Source: JBQCHF01 sp051954955
Lineage (GTDB): Bacteria; Actinomycetota; Actinomycetes; Motilibacterales; Motilibacteraceae
Length of the DNA stretch: 22,076 nucleotides
Direction of reading: 5' to 3'
NCBI GenBank assembly: GCA_051954955.1
Contig: JBQCHF010000095.1
Location: 1 to 22,076, forward strand
Of this stretch, positions 1 to 6,801 are shown one piece after another. Under the pieces are notes generated by a model. It saw only the letters and a program-made list of their open reading frames with translations, did no database searches and was not told the DNA's origin. A program made the position numbers and the translations under genes. Within the stretch, counting starts at the first letter, position 1. Every line of letters begins with the position of its first letter.

Positions 1-72
1 CTTCGGCTCGCTCACGCCACGTCTCGGCGAGCCGCCCAGCAGCACCTGACCCGCCGCTAGCCTCGGGGCGCC

Positions 73-693
73 ATGCACCACGAGGTCTTCGACGTCCGCC
101 TGTTCACGTCGGTGTTCGTCACCCTGCTGGTGATCATGGACCCGGTCGGCACGATTCCGCTGTTCCTCGCCCTGACGAGCGGCCGGTCCGCTCGTGCCCG
201 CCGTCGGCTCGCCTGGCAGGCGGTCGCGGTGGCGCTGGGCGTCATCGCGGCCTTCGCGCTGTTCGGCCAGCAGATCCTGCGCTACCTCAACATCAGCGTG
301 GCGGCCCTGCAGGGCGCCGGCGGCCTGCTGCTCGTGCTCGTCGCGCTCGAGCTGCTCACCGGCAAGCAGGAGGCGCCGGACGACGCCCCGACGACGAACG
401 TCGCGCTCGTGCCGCTGGGCACCCCCTTGCTGGCCGGGCCGGGCGCGATCGTGGCGACGATCGTCTACGTGCGCGGCGCGCACGGCTTCAGCGACGCGTG
501 GGCGATCATCGCCGGCGTCCTCGCCGTCCACGCGGTGCTCTACCTGTCGCTGCGCTTCGCCAATGTCATCCTGCGTCTGATCCGCGAGGGCGGCGTGCTG
601 CTCGTCACCCGCATCTCCGGGCTGCTGCTCTCGGCCATCGCCGTGCAGCTGGTCGCCAACAGCGTGCGGGCGTTCGTGGAGGGCACCGCCTGA
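73..693 (+). CDS. MarC family integral membrane protein (UPF0056)
   Basis: This 206-residue protein is almost entirely hydrophobic and fits the six-helix MarC/UPF0056 family at about the usual length (200-220 residues). Family signatures are visible: the N-terminal helix with MDPVGTIPLFLALT (about residues 22-35), the central PLGTPLLAGPGAIVATIV re-entrant-like segment (about 115-132), and the C-terminal RISGLLLSAIAVQLV helix (about 180-194). The family was once linked to multidrug resistance in E. coli but that link was withdrawn, so transport of an unknown small molecule at the cytoplasmic membrane is the safest statement. The ATG at 73 follows a weak purine stretch (CGGGGCG). The next gene lies 377 bases downstream behind a strong hairpin, so it is probably monocistronic. 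Family assignment is firm; substrate is unknown. Confidence 0.9.
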   Translation: MHHEVFDVRLFTSVFVTLLVIMDPVGTIPLFLALTSGRSARARRRLAWQAVAVALGVIAAFALFGQQILRYLNISVAALQGAGGLLLVLVALELLTGKQEAPDDAPTTNVALVPLGTPLLAGPGAIVATIVYVRGAHGFSDAWAIIAGVLAVHAVLYLSLRFANVILRLIREGGVLLVTRISGLLLSAIAVQLVANSVRAFVEGTA

Positions 694-739
694 CTCTGCC
701 TGACACGGGTCCGACGTCAGCCTGACCTCGGCCGGTCTG

Positions 740-774
740 GGTGGGCAGGCTGCGGTGGCGCAGCCCCGCCCACC
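740..774 (+). terminator. Stem-loop terminator after the MarC gene
   Basis: A 7-bp outer stem (GGTGGGC, 740-746, with GCCCACC, 768-774) encloses a perfect 7-bp inner stem (GGCTGCG, 748-754, with CGCAGCC, 759-765) around a GTGG loop, separated by a small A/CC internal loop. It begins 46 bases after the MarC stop codon. There is no T-tract, which is common for actinobacterial terminators. Confidence 0.65.
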
Positions 775-867
775 GCAACCTGGCCACCGACCCATCGTGG
801 CGTGCCCGGGCCCGCTTTGTCCCGTTCTGGCCGCGGTGTGTCCGTCCGGTGGGACGCGCCCCCGACC

Positions 868-896
868 GCAGGAGCGACGCCGGATGTCGCTCCTGC
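868..896. other. Perfect 11-bp inverted repeat in the MarC-surface protein gap
   Basis: GCAGGAGCGAC (868-878) and its exact reverse complement (886-896) flank a 7-base spacer. It could be a second terminator, a regulator binding site, or an RNA hairpin in the leader of the surface-protein transcript. It contains AGGAGCGA, so folding would bury a Shine-Dalgarno-like sequence. No open frame uses it convincingly. Confidence 0.5.
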
Positions 897-1070
897 CGGG
901 ATCGGGACCAGCGACCCGGTGCGCGCCGGTGCGTGCGGACCAGGTCTTGATCCGCCGAGCGGGTGAGACGTGGGGCGCCGCGACGATTCCGTTCCCTGAG
1001 CTCGCAGGTCCGGCGTCGACCCGCCGACGGACGGGCGGTTGCCCGACGAGCGAGAGGAACGACGATCAAC

Positions 1071-2771
1071 GTGACACGGGGTCTTCGACCGGCAGGAGCC
1101 GCCCTGCTGGTGACCGGTGCCTTGGTCCTGGCCGGCACGGTCACGGGGGCGGGCGTGTGGGCCGACAGCAAGGTGACCATCTGCCACCGCACCCATGCGA
1201 CGACGAATCCCTACCGGCGGATCACCGTGTCGATCTCCGCGGTCAACGGGAGCAGCGCCAACGACCACACGCATCACACAGGAGGCGTCTTCGACCCTGG
1301 CTACACCTATCCGCCGGACGCCAAGGTCTGGGGAGATGTCATCCCTTCGACCGGAGGTAAGGACCCCGGGTACAACTGGGGTCCTGCTGGGCAGGCGATG
1401 TGGGGCGCGGGCGGCCTGTGCGCCAGCAAGGGCACCATGACGGCCCAGCAGTTCTACGACCTCGAGCGCGACGCGGGTGTGCCCCGCGACGCCGTCCTGC
1501 AGGACCTGACCGACCAGGGTGCGGACGGCGACGACACCAGCACCTTCTCCACCATGACCTACACCGGGTCGGACCCGGCCGTCGCCGCAGCCGACGGCGC
1601 CACGACCAGCACCGGCACCGCGACGGCGACCGCCACCGCCACCGCGTCGGCGACCGGCACCGCGACGGCGACCGGCGGTGCGACGACCACGTCGACGGCG
1701 ACCACGTCGACGCCGACCACGACGAGCACGTCCACCGCCAGCGCCAGCGCGACCGCGACCGAGACCGCCACCGGCACGGCGACGACCACGTCGACGTCGA
1801 CGAGCACGTCGACCGCCACCGGCACCGCGACGTCGACCGCCACCGGCACCGCGGCGAGCACGTCGACGGCGACCACGTCGACCGCGACGAGCACGTCCAC
1901 GAGCAGCACGTCCGCCCCGCCGACGGTGAACACGTTCCAACCCTCCGCGTCGACGACGCCCAGCAGGCCCCCGGTGACATCTGCACCCACGGTGTCCGCG
2001 TCGCCCGCGGCCGAGCCGGTGCAGCGGATCGACGGCAGCGTCTGGCTGGACCTCGACCGCGACGGGCAGCGGGACGCCGGCGAGGCGGGCCTGCCGGCCG
2101 TCACGGTGGAGCTGGTCCGGGCCGACCAGGCGGCGCTGCTGTCCGCCGACCGGGGTGCAGCGGTGCGCGCCGCCGCCGTCCTGCGCACCACGCGGACCGG
2201 CGCCGACGGCGCGTTCGCCTTCACCGGCATCCCGGCCGGGGACTACCAGGTGCTCGCGCAGCGACCCGCCGAGCTGTCGGTGACCTGGGACTCGCAGGGC
2301 GTGCCCGACGCCCGCGCCCTCGTGGCGCTGGCCCCGGCGGGCGAGGGCTACGCGGCGGTCGGCCTGGTCGGCGACGCCGGGCTGGAGGTGCCGGTGCAGG
2401 ACGACGCCGGGCCGGTCACCGGCCCGGTCGAGCTGCAGTGGGCCGGCCCGGACGGGCGGTTCGGCAGCGCCGACGACGTCCTGCTGAGCGGGCGGAGCGT
2501 GGCCGGGCACCTGAGCCTGGCGGGGCTGCCGGCCGGGGCCTGGCGGGTGCGCCGGGTCGGCGGCTCGTTCGCCTCCGCGCTCCGGCTGGTCCCGCACGTC
2601 ACCCAGCGCACGGTGGTCCGGCTCCCCGCCGCCGCGGTCGACGCCGCCGGCACGCTCCCGAGAACCGGTGCCCCCGGTGCCTCCTCCGGCGCGGCGGCCC
2701 TGGGTGCCTCGCTCCTGCTCGCCGGTGCGCTCCTGCTGGCCGTGGGCCGCCCGGTGCGACGTCGGCGGTAG
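1071..2771 (+). CDS. LPXTG-anchored surface protein with Thr-rich stalk and SdrD B-like domains
   Basis: A 566-residue exported protein. The chosen GTG start (1071) follows GAGAGGAA and begins a signal peptide: positive MTRGLRP, then a hydrophobic stretch, with probable cleavage at VWA/DS near residue 31. Residues about 34-140 form a domain starting KVTICHRTHATTNPY and containing a HTHHTG histidine cluster, a type seen in many bacterial exported proteins. Residues about 176-283 are an almost pure Thr/Ala/Ser stalk, probably extended and possibly glycosylated. Residues about 318-430 carry an SdrD B/Cna B-like domain (DGSVWLDLDRDGQRDAGEAG), followed by a second similar but degenerate module. 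The C-terminus is a classic sorting signal: LPRTG at residues 529-533, a hydrophobic helix, then RRRR. Sortase should link it to peptidoglycan. No sortase gene is in the window. The ligand is unknown. Confidence 0.87.
   Translation: MTRGLRPAGAALLVTGALVLAGTVTGAGVWADSKVTICHRTHATTNPYRRITVSISAVNGSSANDHTHHTGGVFDPGYTYPPDAKVWGDVIPSTGGKDPGYNWGPAGQAMWGAGGLCASKGTMTAQQFYDLERDAGVPRDAVLQDLTDQGADGDDTSTFSTMTYTGSDPAVAAADGATTSTGTATATATATASATGTATATGGATTTSTATTSTPTTTSTSTASASATATETATGTATTTSTSTSTSTATGTATSTATGTAASTSTATTSTATSTSTSSTSAPPTVNTFQPSASTTPSRPPVTSAPTVSASPAAEPVQRIDGSVWLDLDRDGQRDAGEAGLPAVTVELVRADQAALLSADRGAAVRAAAVLRTTRTGADGAFAFTGIPAGDYQVLAQRPAELSVTWDSQGVPDARALVALAPAGEGYAAVGLVGDAGLEVPVQDDAGPVTGPVELQWAGPDGRFGSADDVLLSGRSVAGHLSLAGLPAGAWRVRRVGGSFASALRLVPHVTQRTVVRLPAAAVDAAGTLPRTGAPGASSGAAALGASLLLAGALLLAVGRPVRRRR
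1597..1920. repeat. Low-complexity GACG/CACC-rich repeat tract encoding the Thr/Ser stalk
   Basis: Over about 320 bases the sequence is built from shuffled ACG, ACC, TCG, AGC, GCG and GCC codons, with short units such as GACCACGTCGACG and ACCGGCACCGCGACG recurring imperfectly. It encodes an almost uninterrupted Thr/Ala/Ser stretch in the surface protein. The opposite strand is also open here, which I attribute to composition. Such tracts are prone to length change by slippage or recombination. Confidence 0.8.
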
Positions 2772-2777
2772 GTGCGG

Positions 2778-3677
2778 TCAGGCGCTCTCGGCGAGGCGGG
2801 CCCGGGCCTGGCGCAGGTGCGGGCCCTCCCGCAGCGAGGCCGGCAGCGCGAGCAGGCTCAGGCGCAGCGCCCGCAGCCCGGCGGTGGTGGCCAGGTCCGT
2901 CGTCGGCAGCCCCGGCAGCCGGTAGAGGCGGCGCGCCCAGCCCGGCAGCGAGGCGAACGCGAGCCCGGCCACGCCGGCCCAGGCCGGCCGGGCCGGGGTG
3001 GCCAGGGCGACCGGGGTGGGCATCGGCGGGAGCAGCACGAACCGCGCCGCGGCGCGCGCCTCGTCCGTGGCCCTCAGCTGCGGGCGCATCGCGGCGAAGT
3101 AGTCGGCCAGCTCGGCGGCCGAGGACGGGACGGCCAGGCCCCGCCGGCCGGTCGGGCGGACGCCGACCAGCTCGGCCAGCTGCACCTGCTCGGCCACGTA
3201 GGCGTCGGCGTCGCCGGGCGCGAGCGGGACCCCGCTGCGGCGGCAGACCGACAGGAAGGAGTCGACCAGGCAGCAGTGCACCCAGAGCAGCAGGTCAGGG
3301 TCCTCGATCCGGTACTCCCGCCCGGTGGCGGCGTCGGTGCCGCCGCCCAGCCGGCGGTGCACCCCGCGCACCCGGGCGGCCGTGCGCCGCGCCTGCTCCC
3401 GGGTTCCGTAGGTGACCGCGCCCACGTAGTCCGCGGTGCGGAACAGCCGCCCCCATGGGTCCTCGCGGAAGGCCGAGTGCTGGGCCACCCCGGCCATGGC
3501 GGTGGGGTGCAGCGCCTGCAGCAGCAGCGCGCGCAGCCCGGCGATGCCGCTCATCGGGTCGGCGTGCAGCCGCCAGGTGACGCTGGCGGGGCCGAACAGG
3601 CCCAGATCGGGCTCGTCGGGCAGCGGGCTGAGGGGGCGGACGGACGGGGGCGTCCGGGTGGGCCGGGAGGTGCTCAT
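2778..3677 (-). CDS. MpaB family oxygenase-like protein (DUF2236)
   Basis: A 299-residue soluble protein of the DUF2236 family, named after the latex-clearing/MpaB oxygenases of actinomycetes and fungi; many members are uncharacterised and some bind b-type haem. Family features visible are ADPMSGIAGLRALLLQALHP near residues 39-58, the histidine of ALHPTAMAGVAQHS, the DPWGRLFRTADYV segment, and the helix DLLLWVHCCLVDSFL with a conserved histidine. The ATG at 3677 follows a GGATGGG purine run. Its stop lies only 6 bases from the stop of the convergent surface-protein gene, with no room for a separate terminator. The reaction and substrate cannot be told from sequence. Confidence 0.88.
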   Translation of the reverse strand: MSTSRPTRTPPSVRPLSPLPDEPDLGLFGPASVTWRLHADPMSGIAGLRALLLQALHPTAMAGVAQHSAFREDPWGRLFRTADYVGAVTYGTREQARRTAARVRGVHRRLGGGTDAATGREYRIEDPDLLLWVHCCLVDSFLSVCRRSGVPLAPGDADAYVAEQVQLAELVGVRPTGRRGLAVPSSAAELADYFAAMRPQLRATDEARAAARFVLLPPMPTPVALATPARPAWAGVAGLAFASLPGWARRLYRLPGLPTTDLATTAGLRALRLSLLALPASLREGPHLRQARARLAESA

Positions 3678-3711
3678 CGCCCATCCAGTGTCCGTCGCGC
3701 TCAGGGGCGAC

Positions 3712-3737
3712 GCACCTCGGCGCCGGCGTCGAGGTGC
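3712..3737 (-). other. Hairpin in the gap between the MpaB-like and ATP-binding regulator genes
   Basis: GCACCTCG (3712-3719) pairs perfectly with CGAGGTGC (3730-3737) around a 10-base GC-rich loop. It lies between the stop at 3781 and the next start at 3677 on the minus strand. It may work with the adjacent hairpin at 3747-3773 as a terminator, or as a leader structure of the MpaB-like gene. Confidence 0.4.
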
Positions 3738-3746
3738 TCAGGAGCT

Positions 3747-3773
3747 CGGGCCGGCACGGGAGCCGGCGGCCCG
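3747..3773 (-). terminator. Probable terminator of the ATP-binding regulator gene
   Basis: CGGGCC plus GGC (3747-3755) can pair with the arm at 3762-3773 around ACGGGA, with a 3-base bulge. It lies just downstream of the minus-strand stop at 3781, where a terminator is expected. There is no T-tract. Confidence 0.4.
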
Positions 3774-3780
3774 GGGCCCC

Positions 3781-4263
3781 TCAGGCGCTGGCGGCCAGCT
3801 CGAACCAGACGCTCTTGCCCAGCCCGGTGCGCTCGCTGCCCCAGCGGGTGGCCAGGGCGTCGACGAGGTGCAGCCCGCGGCCGCTGCCGACGTCGGGGGA
3901 GCTGGCCCGCATGACCGGGGCGGCGTCGCCGGCGTCGTGCACCTCCACCCGCAGGCCGTCGCCGAGCGGGAAGGCGACCAGCTCGAGCGGGGGCACGCCG
4001 TGGAGGATGGCGTTGGTGACCAGCTCGCTCACCAGGAGGACGGCCACCTCGCCGGCGTCGCCGTCCAGGCCCCACTCCGGCAAGCGCGCGGCCACCAGCC
4101 GGCGGGCGCGCGACACCTGCTCGGGGTCGGCGGCCAGCACGGCGCGCAGCTCGACGGTCTCGATGACGGCCTCCTCCCGCTCCTTCGCGGGCGAGGGTAG
4201 TACGTCGCTGTCCGCCCCCGTCCGGTACGTCCGGCCGAGCGTCTGCTGTCCGTGTCGTCCCAT
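3781..4263 (-). CDS. ATP-binding protein of the anti-sigma factor type (RsbW/SpoIIAB-like HATPase)
   Basis: A 160-residue single-domain GHKL ATPase of the HATPase_c_2 class common in actinomycetes as anti-sigma factor/serine kinases. Residues about 36-160 form the domain. The N box is VSELVTNAILHG (E80 and N84 would contact Mg-ATP), the G1 box is VEVHDAGDAAP (D110, G112), the G2-like box is GSGRGLHLVDAL (126-136), and GLGKSVWFEL ends the fold. The first 35 residues are a variable tail. The ATG at 4263 has GGGGGA just upstream. It lies 33 bases after the hydrolase stop on the same strand, so the two are probably co-transcribed. No sigma factor or anti-anti-sigma gene is adjacent, so its partner is unknown. 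Confidence 0.88.
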   Translation of the reverse strand: MGRHGQQTLGRTYRTGADSDVLPSPAKEREEAVIETVELRAVLAADPEQVSRARRLVAARLPEWGLDGDAGEVAVLLVSELVTNAILHGVPPLELVAFPLGDGLRVEVHDAGDAAPVMRASSPDVGSGRGLHLVDALATRWGSERTGLGKSVWFELAASA

Positions 4264-4296
4264 CCCGTCCCCCGGTGCCGGCCGCCGGCGCCCGCC

Positions 4297-5199
4297 TCAG
4301 GAGACGCCTTCCACCCAGTACGTCGCGAGCAGGTCCGCCGTCGTTTCAGGACGTTCGGCCGCGGGGGAGTGCGCAGCCTGCGCGATCACCTCGTGACGGG
4401 CGCCGAGCCGCTGCGCCATCTCCGCCTGCGCGTCGTGCGCCCAGGCGTCGTCGTCCTCGCCGCGGGCCACCAGCACCGGCAGCCCGAGGGCGTCGACGGC
4501 CGCCCGCAGCGCGTCGGTGCGGTCCGGCTCGCCGAGCAGCTGCTCGGTGACCCGCAGCAGCTGGGCGGCGTCGGTGGCCAGCCAGCGCCGCTCCAGGAAG
4601 GCCTGGACGTCGGGCGCCGGCTCGGGGACCCCGTTCTCGGCGTCGAGCTGGCGCATCACCGCCCAGATGGTCGGGAGGTCGACCTGGGCCAGCGCGCCGG
4701 CGAGCAGCCGCAGCCGCCCGGCGCCCGGCTCGGGGACGTCGGCGGGGCCGGAGCACAGGAGGGTGAGCGAGGCGAGCAGGTCCCGGTGCGTGCTCGCCGG
4801 CTCGGCGGCCTGCAGGGTGGCGGCGCGCGCCACCAGGCCGCCGAAGGAGTGGCCGAGCAGGTGCACGCGATCCTGCCCGCTGCGCTCGCGCAGGACGGCG
4901 GCCGCGGCCAGCGCGTCGCGGCCCAGCGGGGCGACGTCGTAGTCCGCCGGGTCCGGCGCGTGCGGGGACTCGTGCTGCCCGCGCTGGTCCACGGCGATCA
5001 CGTGAACGCCGCGGTCCGCCAGCAGCGGCAGGACGGCGATGAAGTCCTCCTTGCTGCCGGTGAAGCCGGGGACGAGCAGGGCAGCGGCCCGTGCGGGACC
5101 GCTGGGGCGGGCCTCGAGCGCGGCCAGCGCACCCCAGCCGGTGGCGATCTGGACCAGCTCCGTGCCGGGCGGCAGGGCGACGAACGGCGGTGTGCTCAC
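4297..5199 (-). CDS. Alpha/beta hydrolase
   Basis: A 300-residue alpha/beta-hydrolase fold enzyme. The oxyanion region is LLVPGFTGSKEDF (41-53), the VIAVDQRGQHES strand-turn follows (67-78), the nucleophile elbow is GHSFGG with Ser118, the likely acid is in VARGEDDD (Asp249-251), and the catalytic histidine is His277 (AAHSPAAERPE). A lid-like helical insert occupies about 140-215. The frame stays open far upstream but that part is antisense to parA; I chose GTG 5199 because AGGG stands 8 bases before it, with GTG 5205 as the alternative. The gene diverges from parA across only 55 bases, so their promoters overlap. The substrate (ester, lactone or lipid) cannot be deduced. Confidence 0.9.
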   Translation of the reverse strand: MSTPPFVALPPGTELVQIATGWGALAALEARPSGPARAAALLVPGFTGSKEDFIAVLPLLADRGVHVIAVDQRGQHESPHAPDPADYDVAPLGRDALAAAAVLRERSGQDRVHLLGHSFGGLVARAATLQAAEPASTHRDLLASLTLLCSGPADVPEPGAGRLRLLAGALAQVDLPTIWAVMRQLDAENGVPEPAPDVQAFLERRWLATDAAQLLRVTEQLLGEPDRTDALRAAVDALGLPVLVARGEDDDAWAHDAQAEMAQRLGARHEVIAQAAHSPAAERPETTADLLATYWVEGVS

Positions 5200-5254
5200 G
5201 GTCACGACCCTATGAGCACTCGTGACCCCGTCGCGGGCGGGGACGGGCGGCAGA

Positions 5255-6106
5255 ATGAGGCCCGTGCCCCGCGCCAGCAGCCGACCCAGCCGGTCCCGAG
5301 CCGGCACGCGCGCCGCCGCGACCCGGCGGGTAGTGGCCGTCGCCAACCAGAAGGGCGGCGTGGCCAAGACCACCACGGTCGCCTCGTTGGGCGCGGCCTT
5401 CGCCGAGGCCGGGCGCCGGGTGCTCCTGGTGGACCTCGACGCGCAGTCCTGCCTCACCTTCTCCCTCGGGCTGGACCCGGAGACCGTCGAGCTGTCCGTG
5501 CACGACGTGCTCATGGGGCGGGTGCCGGCGGCGATGGCGGTGCAGCGGACCGAGGACGGCGTCGACCTGCTGCCGGCCACCATCGACCTGGCCGGCACCG
5601 AGGCCGCGCTGCTGGCGCGTCCCGGGCGGGAGTACGTGCTGCGGACCGCGCTGGAGGACCTGCTCGACACCTCCCCTGCGGAGGACTCCTACGACGTCGT
5701 GCTGCTGGACTGCTCCCCGTCGCTGGGCGTGCTCACGCTGAACGCGCTCACCGCCGCCGACGAGGTGGTGGTGCCGCTGCAGTGCGAGATGCTCAGCCAT
5801 CGCGGGGTCGGTCAGCTGCTGGACACGGTGGCCGACGTGCAGCGCATCCTCAACCGCGACCTGCGGGTGCGCGGGGTGCTGCCGACGATGTTCGACGCCC
5901 GCACCAACCACGCCCGGGCGGTGCTCAGCGACGTCGCCGAGCGCTACGGCGTCGACGTGCTCGAGCCGCCGATCCCCAAGTCGGTCCGGTTCGCCGAGGC
6001 CCCCGCCGTGGGCCGCTCGGTGCTCGCCACCGCCCGGTCCGGCCGCGGCGCGCAGGCCTACCGCGAGGTGGCGGCCAACCTGGCCAGTGCCTGGGGGCTG
6101 GGGTGA
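5255..6106 (+). CDS. ParA/Soj-type ATPase without adjacent ParB
   Basis: A 283-residue P-loop ATPase of the ParA/MinD superfamily. After a basic, Arg/Ser-rich tail (1-25) comes the deviant Walker A NQKGGVAKTTT (31-41, signature lysine K33), then LLVDLDAQSCLTFSLG (Walker A-prime), VVLLDCSPSLGVLTLNAL (Walker B), VVPLQCEMLSHRGVGQLL, and the late RFAEAPAVGRSVLATA segment typical of Soj-like proteins. Such proteins position cargo on the nucleoid or membrane by ATP-driven dimerisation. There is no ParB or parS-like run in the window, so this is an orphan ParA comparable to M. tuberculosis Rv3213c and not the chromosome-partition copy near oriC. The start could be ATG 5255 or GTG 5264; the upstream GTG 5222 would overlap the divergent promoter. 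The stop overlaps the next gene. Confidence 0.9.
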   Translation: MRPVPRASSRPSRSRAGTRAAATRRVVAVANQKGGVAKTTTVASLGAAFAEAGRRVLLVDLDAQSCLTFSLGLDPETVELSVHDVLMGRVPAAMAVQRTEDGVDLLPATIDLAGTEAALLARPGREYVLRTALEDLLDTSPAEDSYDVVLLDCSPSLGVLTLNALTAADEVVVPLQCEMLSHRGVGQLLDTVADVQRILNRDLRVRGVLPTMFDARTNHARAVLSDVAERYGVDVLEPPIPKSVRFAEAPAVGRSVLATARSGRGAQAYREVAANLASAWGLG

Positions 6107-6420
6107 GCGGGGCCGGGTTCGACCGGCTCCGGCGGCGGGCGGGCGCAGCCTCGGACTCTCTGCCGATGGTGCCCCGGCCTCGCGACGTCGAGGGCCGGCA
6201 GGCGCTGTTCACCCCGGTGCCGGTGCAGGCAGCTCCGGGCGGCGTCGTGGTCACCTGCTCGCGCTGCGGCGTCGAGAGCGTGCTGTCGGCTGGGGCGTTC
6301 GCCCGCGCCGCGCTGCCCAGCCTGCACCTGCCGGGGCTGCGCCGCTCGCACCCGTCGCTGCTGCGCTGCCCGGCGTGCCGGCGGCGGACGTGGTGCCGCG
6401 TGTCGGTGCGGCTGCCGTAG
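6103..6420 (+). CDS. Small zinc-ribbon-like protein translationally coupled to ParA
   Basis: A 105-residue protein starting at GTG 6103, whose GTGA overlaps the parA stop. This is strong evidence that it is a real, coupled gene; GGGGG a few bases upstream can serve as its ribosome binding site inside parA. Two cysteine pairs, CSRC (about residue 52) and CPAC (about residue 91) plus a nearby Cys in RRTWC, suggest a zinc-binding fold. The first 45 residues are basic and flexible. I do not recognise a named family. Small zinc-ribbon proteins next to solo ParA genes occur in other actinomycetes as I recall. The coupling suggests it is a partner or regulator of this ParA, but that is inference. 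Confidence 0.75.
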   Translation: MSGAGFDRLRRRAGAASDSLPMVPRPRDVEGRQALFTPVPVQAAPGGVVVTCSRCGVESVLSAGAFARAALPSLHLPGLRRSHPSLLRCPACRRRTWCRVSVRLP

Positions 6421-6801
6421 GGGGCTGGGTTGCCGGGCTCAGCCTGAGGTTCTTCCCGAGGGCCGGTGCGGCCATTCTGAGGTCAAAGGCGCTGGTGACG
6501 GGGGAGTCGGGCGCGGGGCGGCTCGGGCCGCCCGCTCGCGTCGGGATTGGCCCGAGTGGAAGGTTCGTGTACGACACGCCGGTGTGGCGTGCAACAGATC
6601 TCCACTCGACGCGGCAATGGATCTTGAAGGCCGCACAGTGTGACGGCGATGCAGGACACGCCGAGGAATCCCAGCAACAGCGTCACATTCTGCGGCACGA
6701 GCGCATCGCAGCGGTTCAGGCCGGCCTGGCCACCCACCCGATCCCCGTCATCAGCGCAGTTGCTCTGCTCCGCGATGAGAACGCGAGCTTCCCACCCCAA
6801 A
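6421..6801. other. Lower-GC intergenic segment between the zinc-ribbon and helicase genes
   Basis: About 380 bases with no gene I can support. From about 6590 to 6800 the G+C content is visibly lower (about 60 percent by eye) than the flanks, suggesting acquired or decayed DNA. A 6-bp hairpin, CACGCC (6575-6580) with GGCGTG (6586-6591), marks its left side. A minus-strand frame (6842-6483) contains one hydrophobic stretch (VTLLLGFLGVSCIAVTLCG), but it starts inside the palindrome, has no ribosome binding site and no recognisable homology. It may be the body of a small non-autonomous element whose right end is the palindrome at 6802-6842. Confidence 0.5.

Larger units (their letters stand above)
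694..1070. other. Intergenic region upstream of the surface-protein gene
   Basis: These 377 bases hold the two hairpins listed separately and no coding frame I can support. Open frames here are GC-driven, rich in Arg and Pro, and have no ribosome binding site. The promoter of the surface-protein gene presumably lies between about 896 and 1040, but I could not pick a convincing -10/-35 pair. Confidence 0.5.

Noticed and set aside
1..72. Tail of an upstream plus-strand gene or hairpin (8-bp stem, 4-11 with 27-34) before the MarC gene
   Set aside because: Two frames end in stops at 47-49 and 58-60, but too little sequence is present to choose; the stem has a 15-base loop and may be chance.
1339..2597. 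Long open frames on the minus strand across the Thr-rich stalk
   Set aside because: They mirror the low-complexity codons of the surface protein (Val/Asp or Arg/Trp-rich products), lack ribosome binding sites and have no domain signature.
5200..5670. N-terminal extension of about 157 residues for the alpha/beta hydrolase
   Set aside because: This part is antisense to parA, is low-complexity Ser/Arg/Thr, and the hydrolase family starts near GTG 5199, which has a ribosome binding site.
4252..6420. Single 722-residue plus-strand protein including the zinc-ribbon C-terminus
   Set aside because: Most of that frame is antisense to the hydrolase or out of frame with parA; only the final 105 codons from GTG 6103 are supported.
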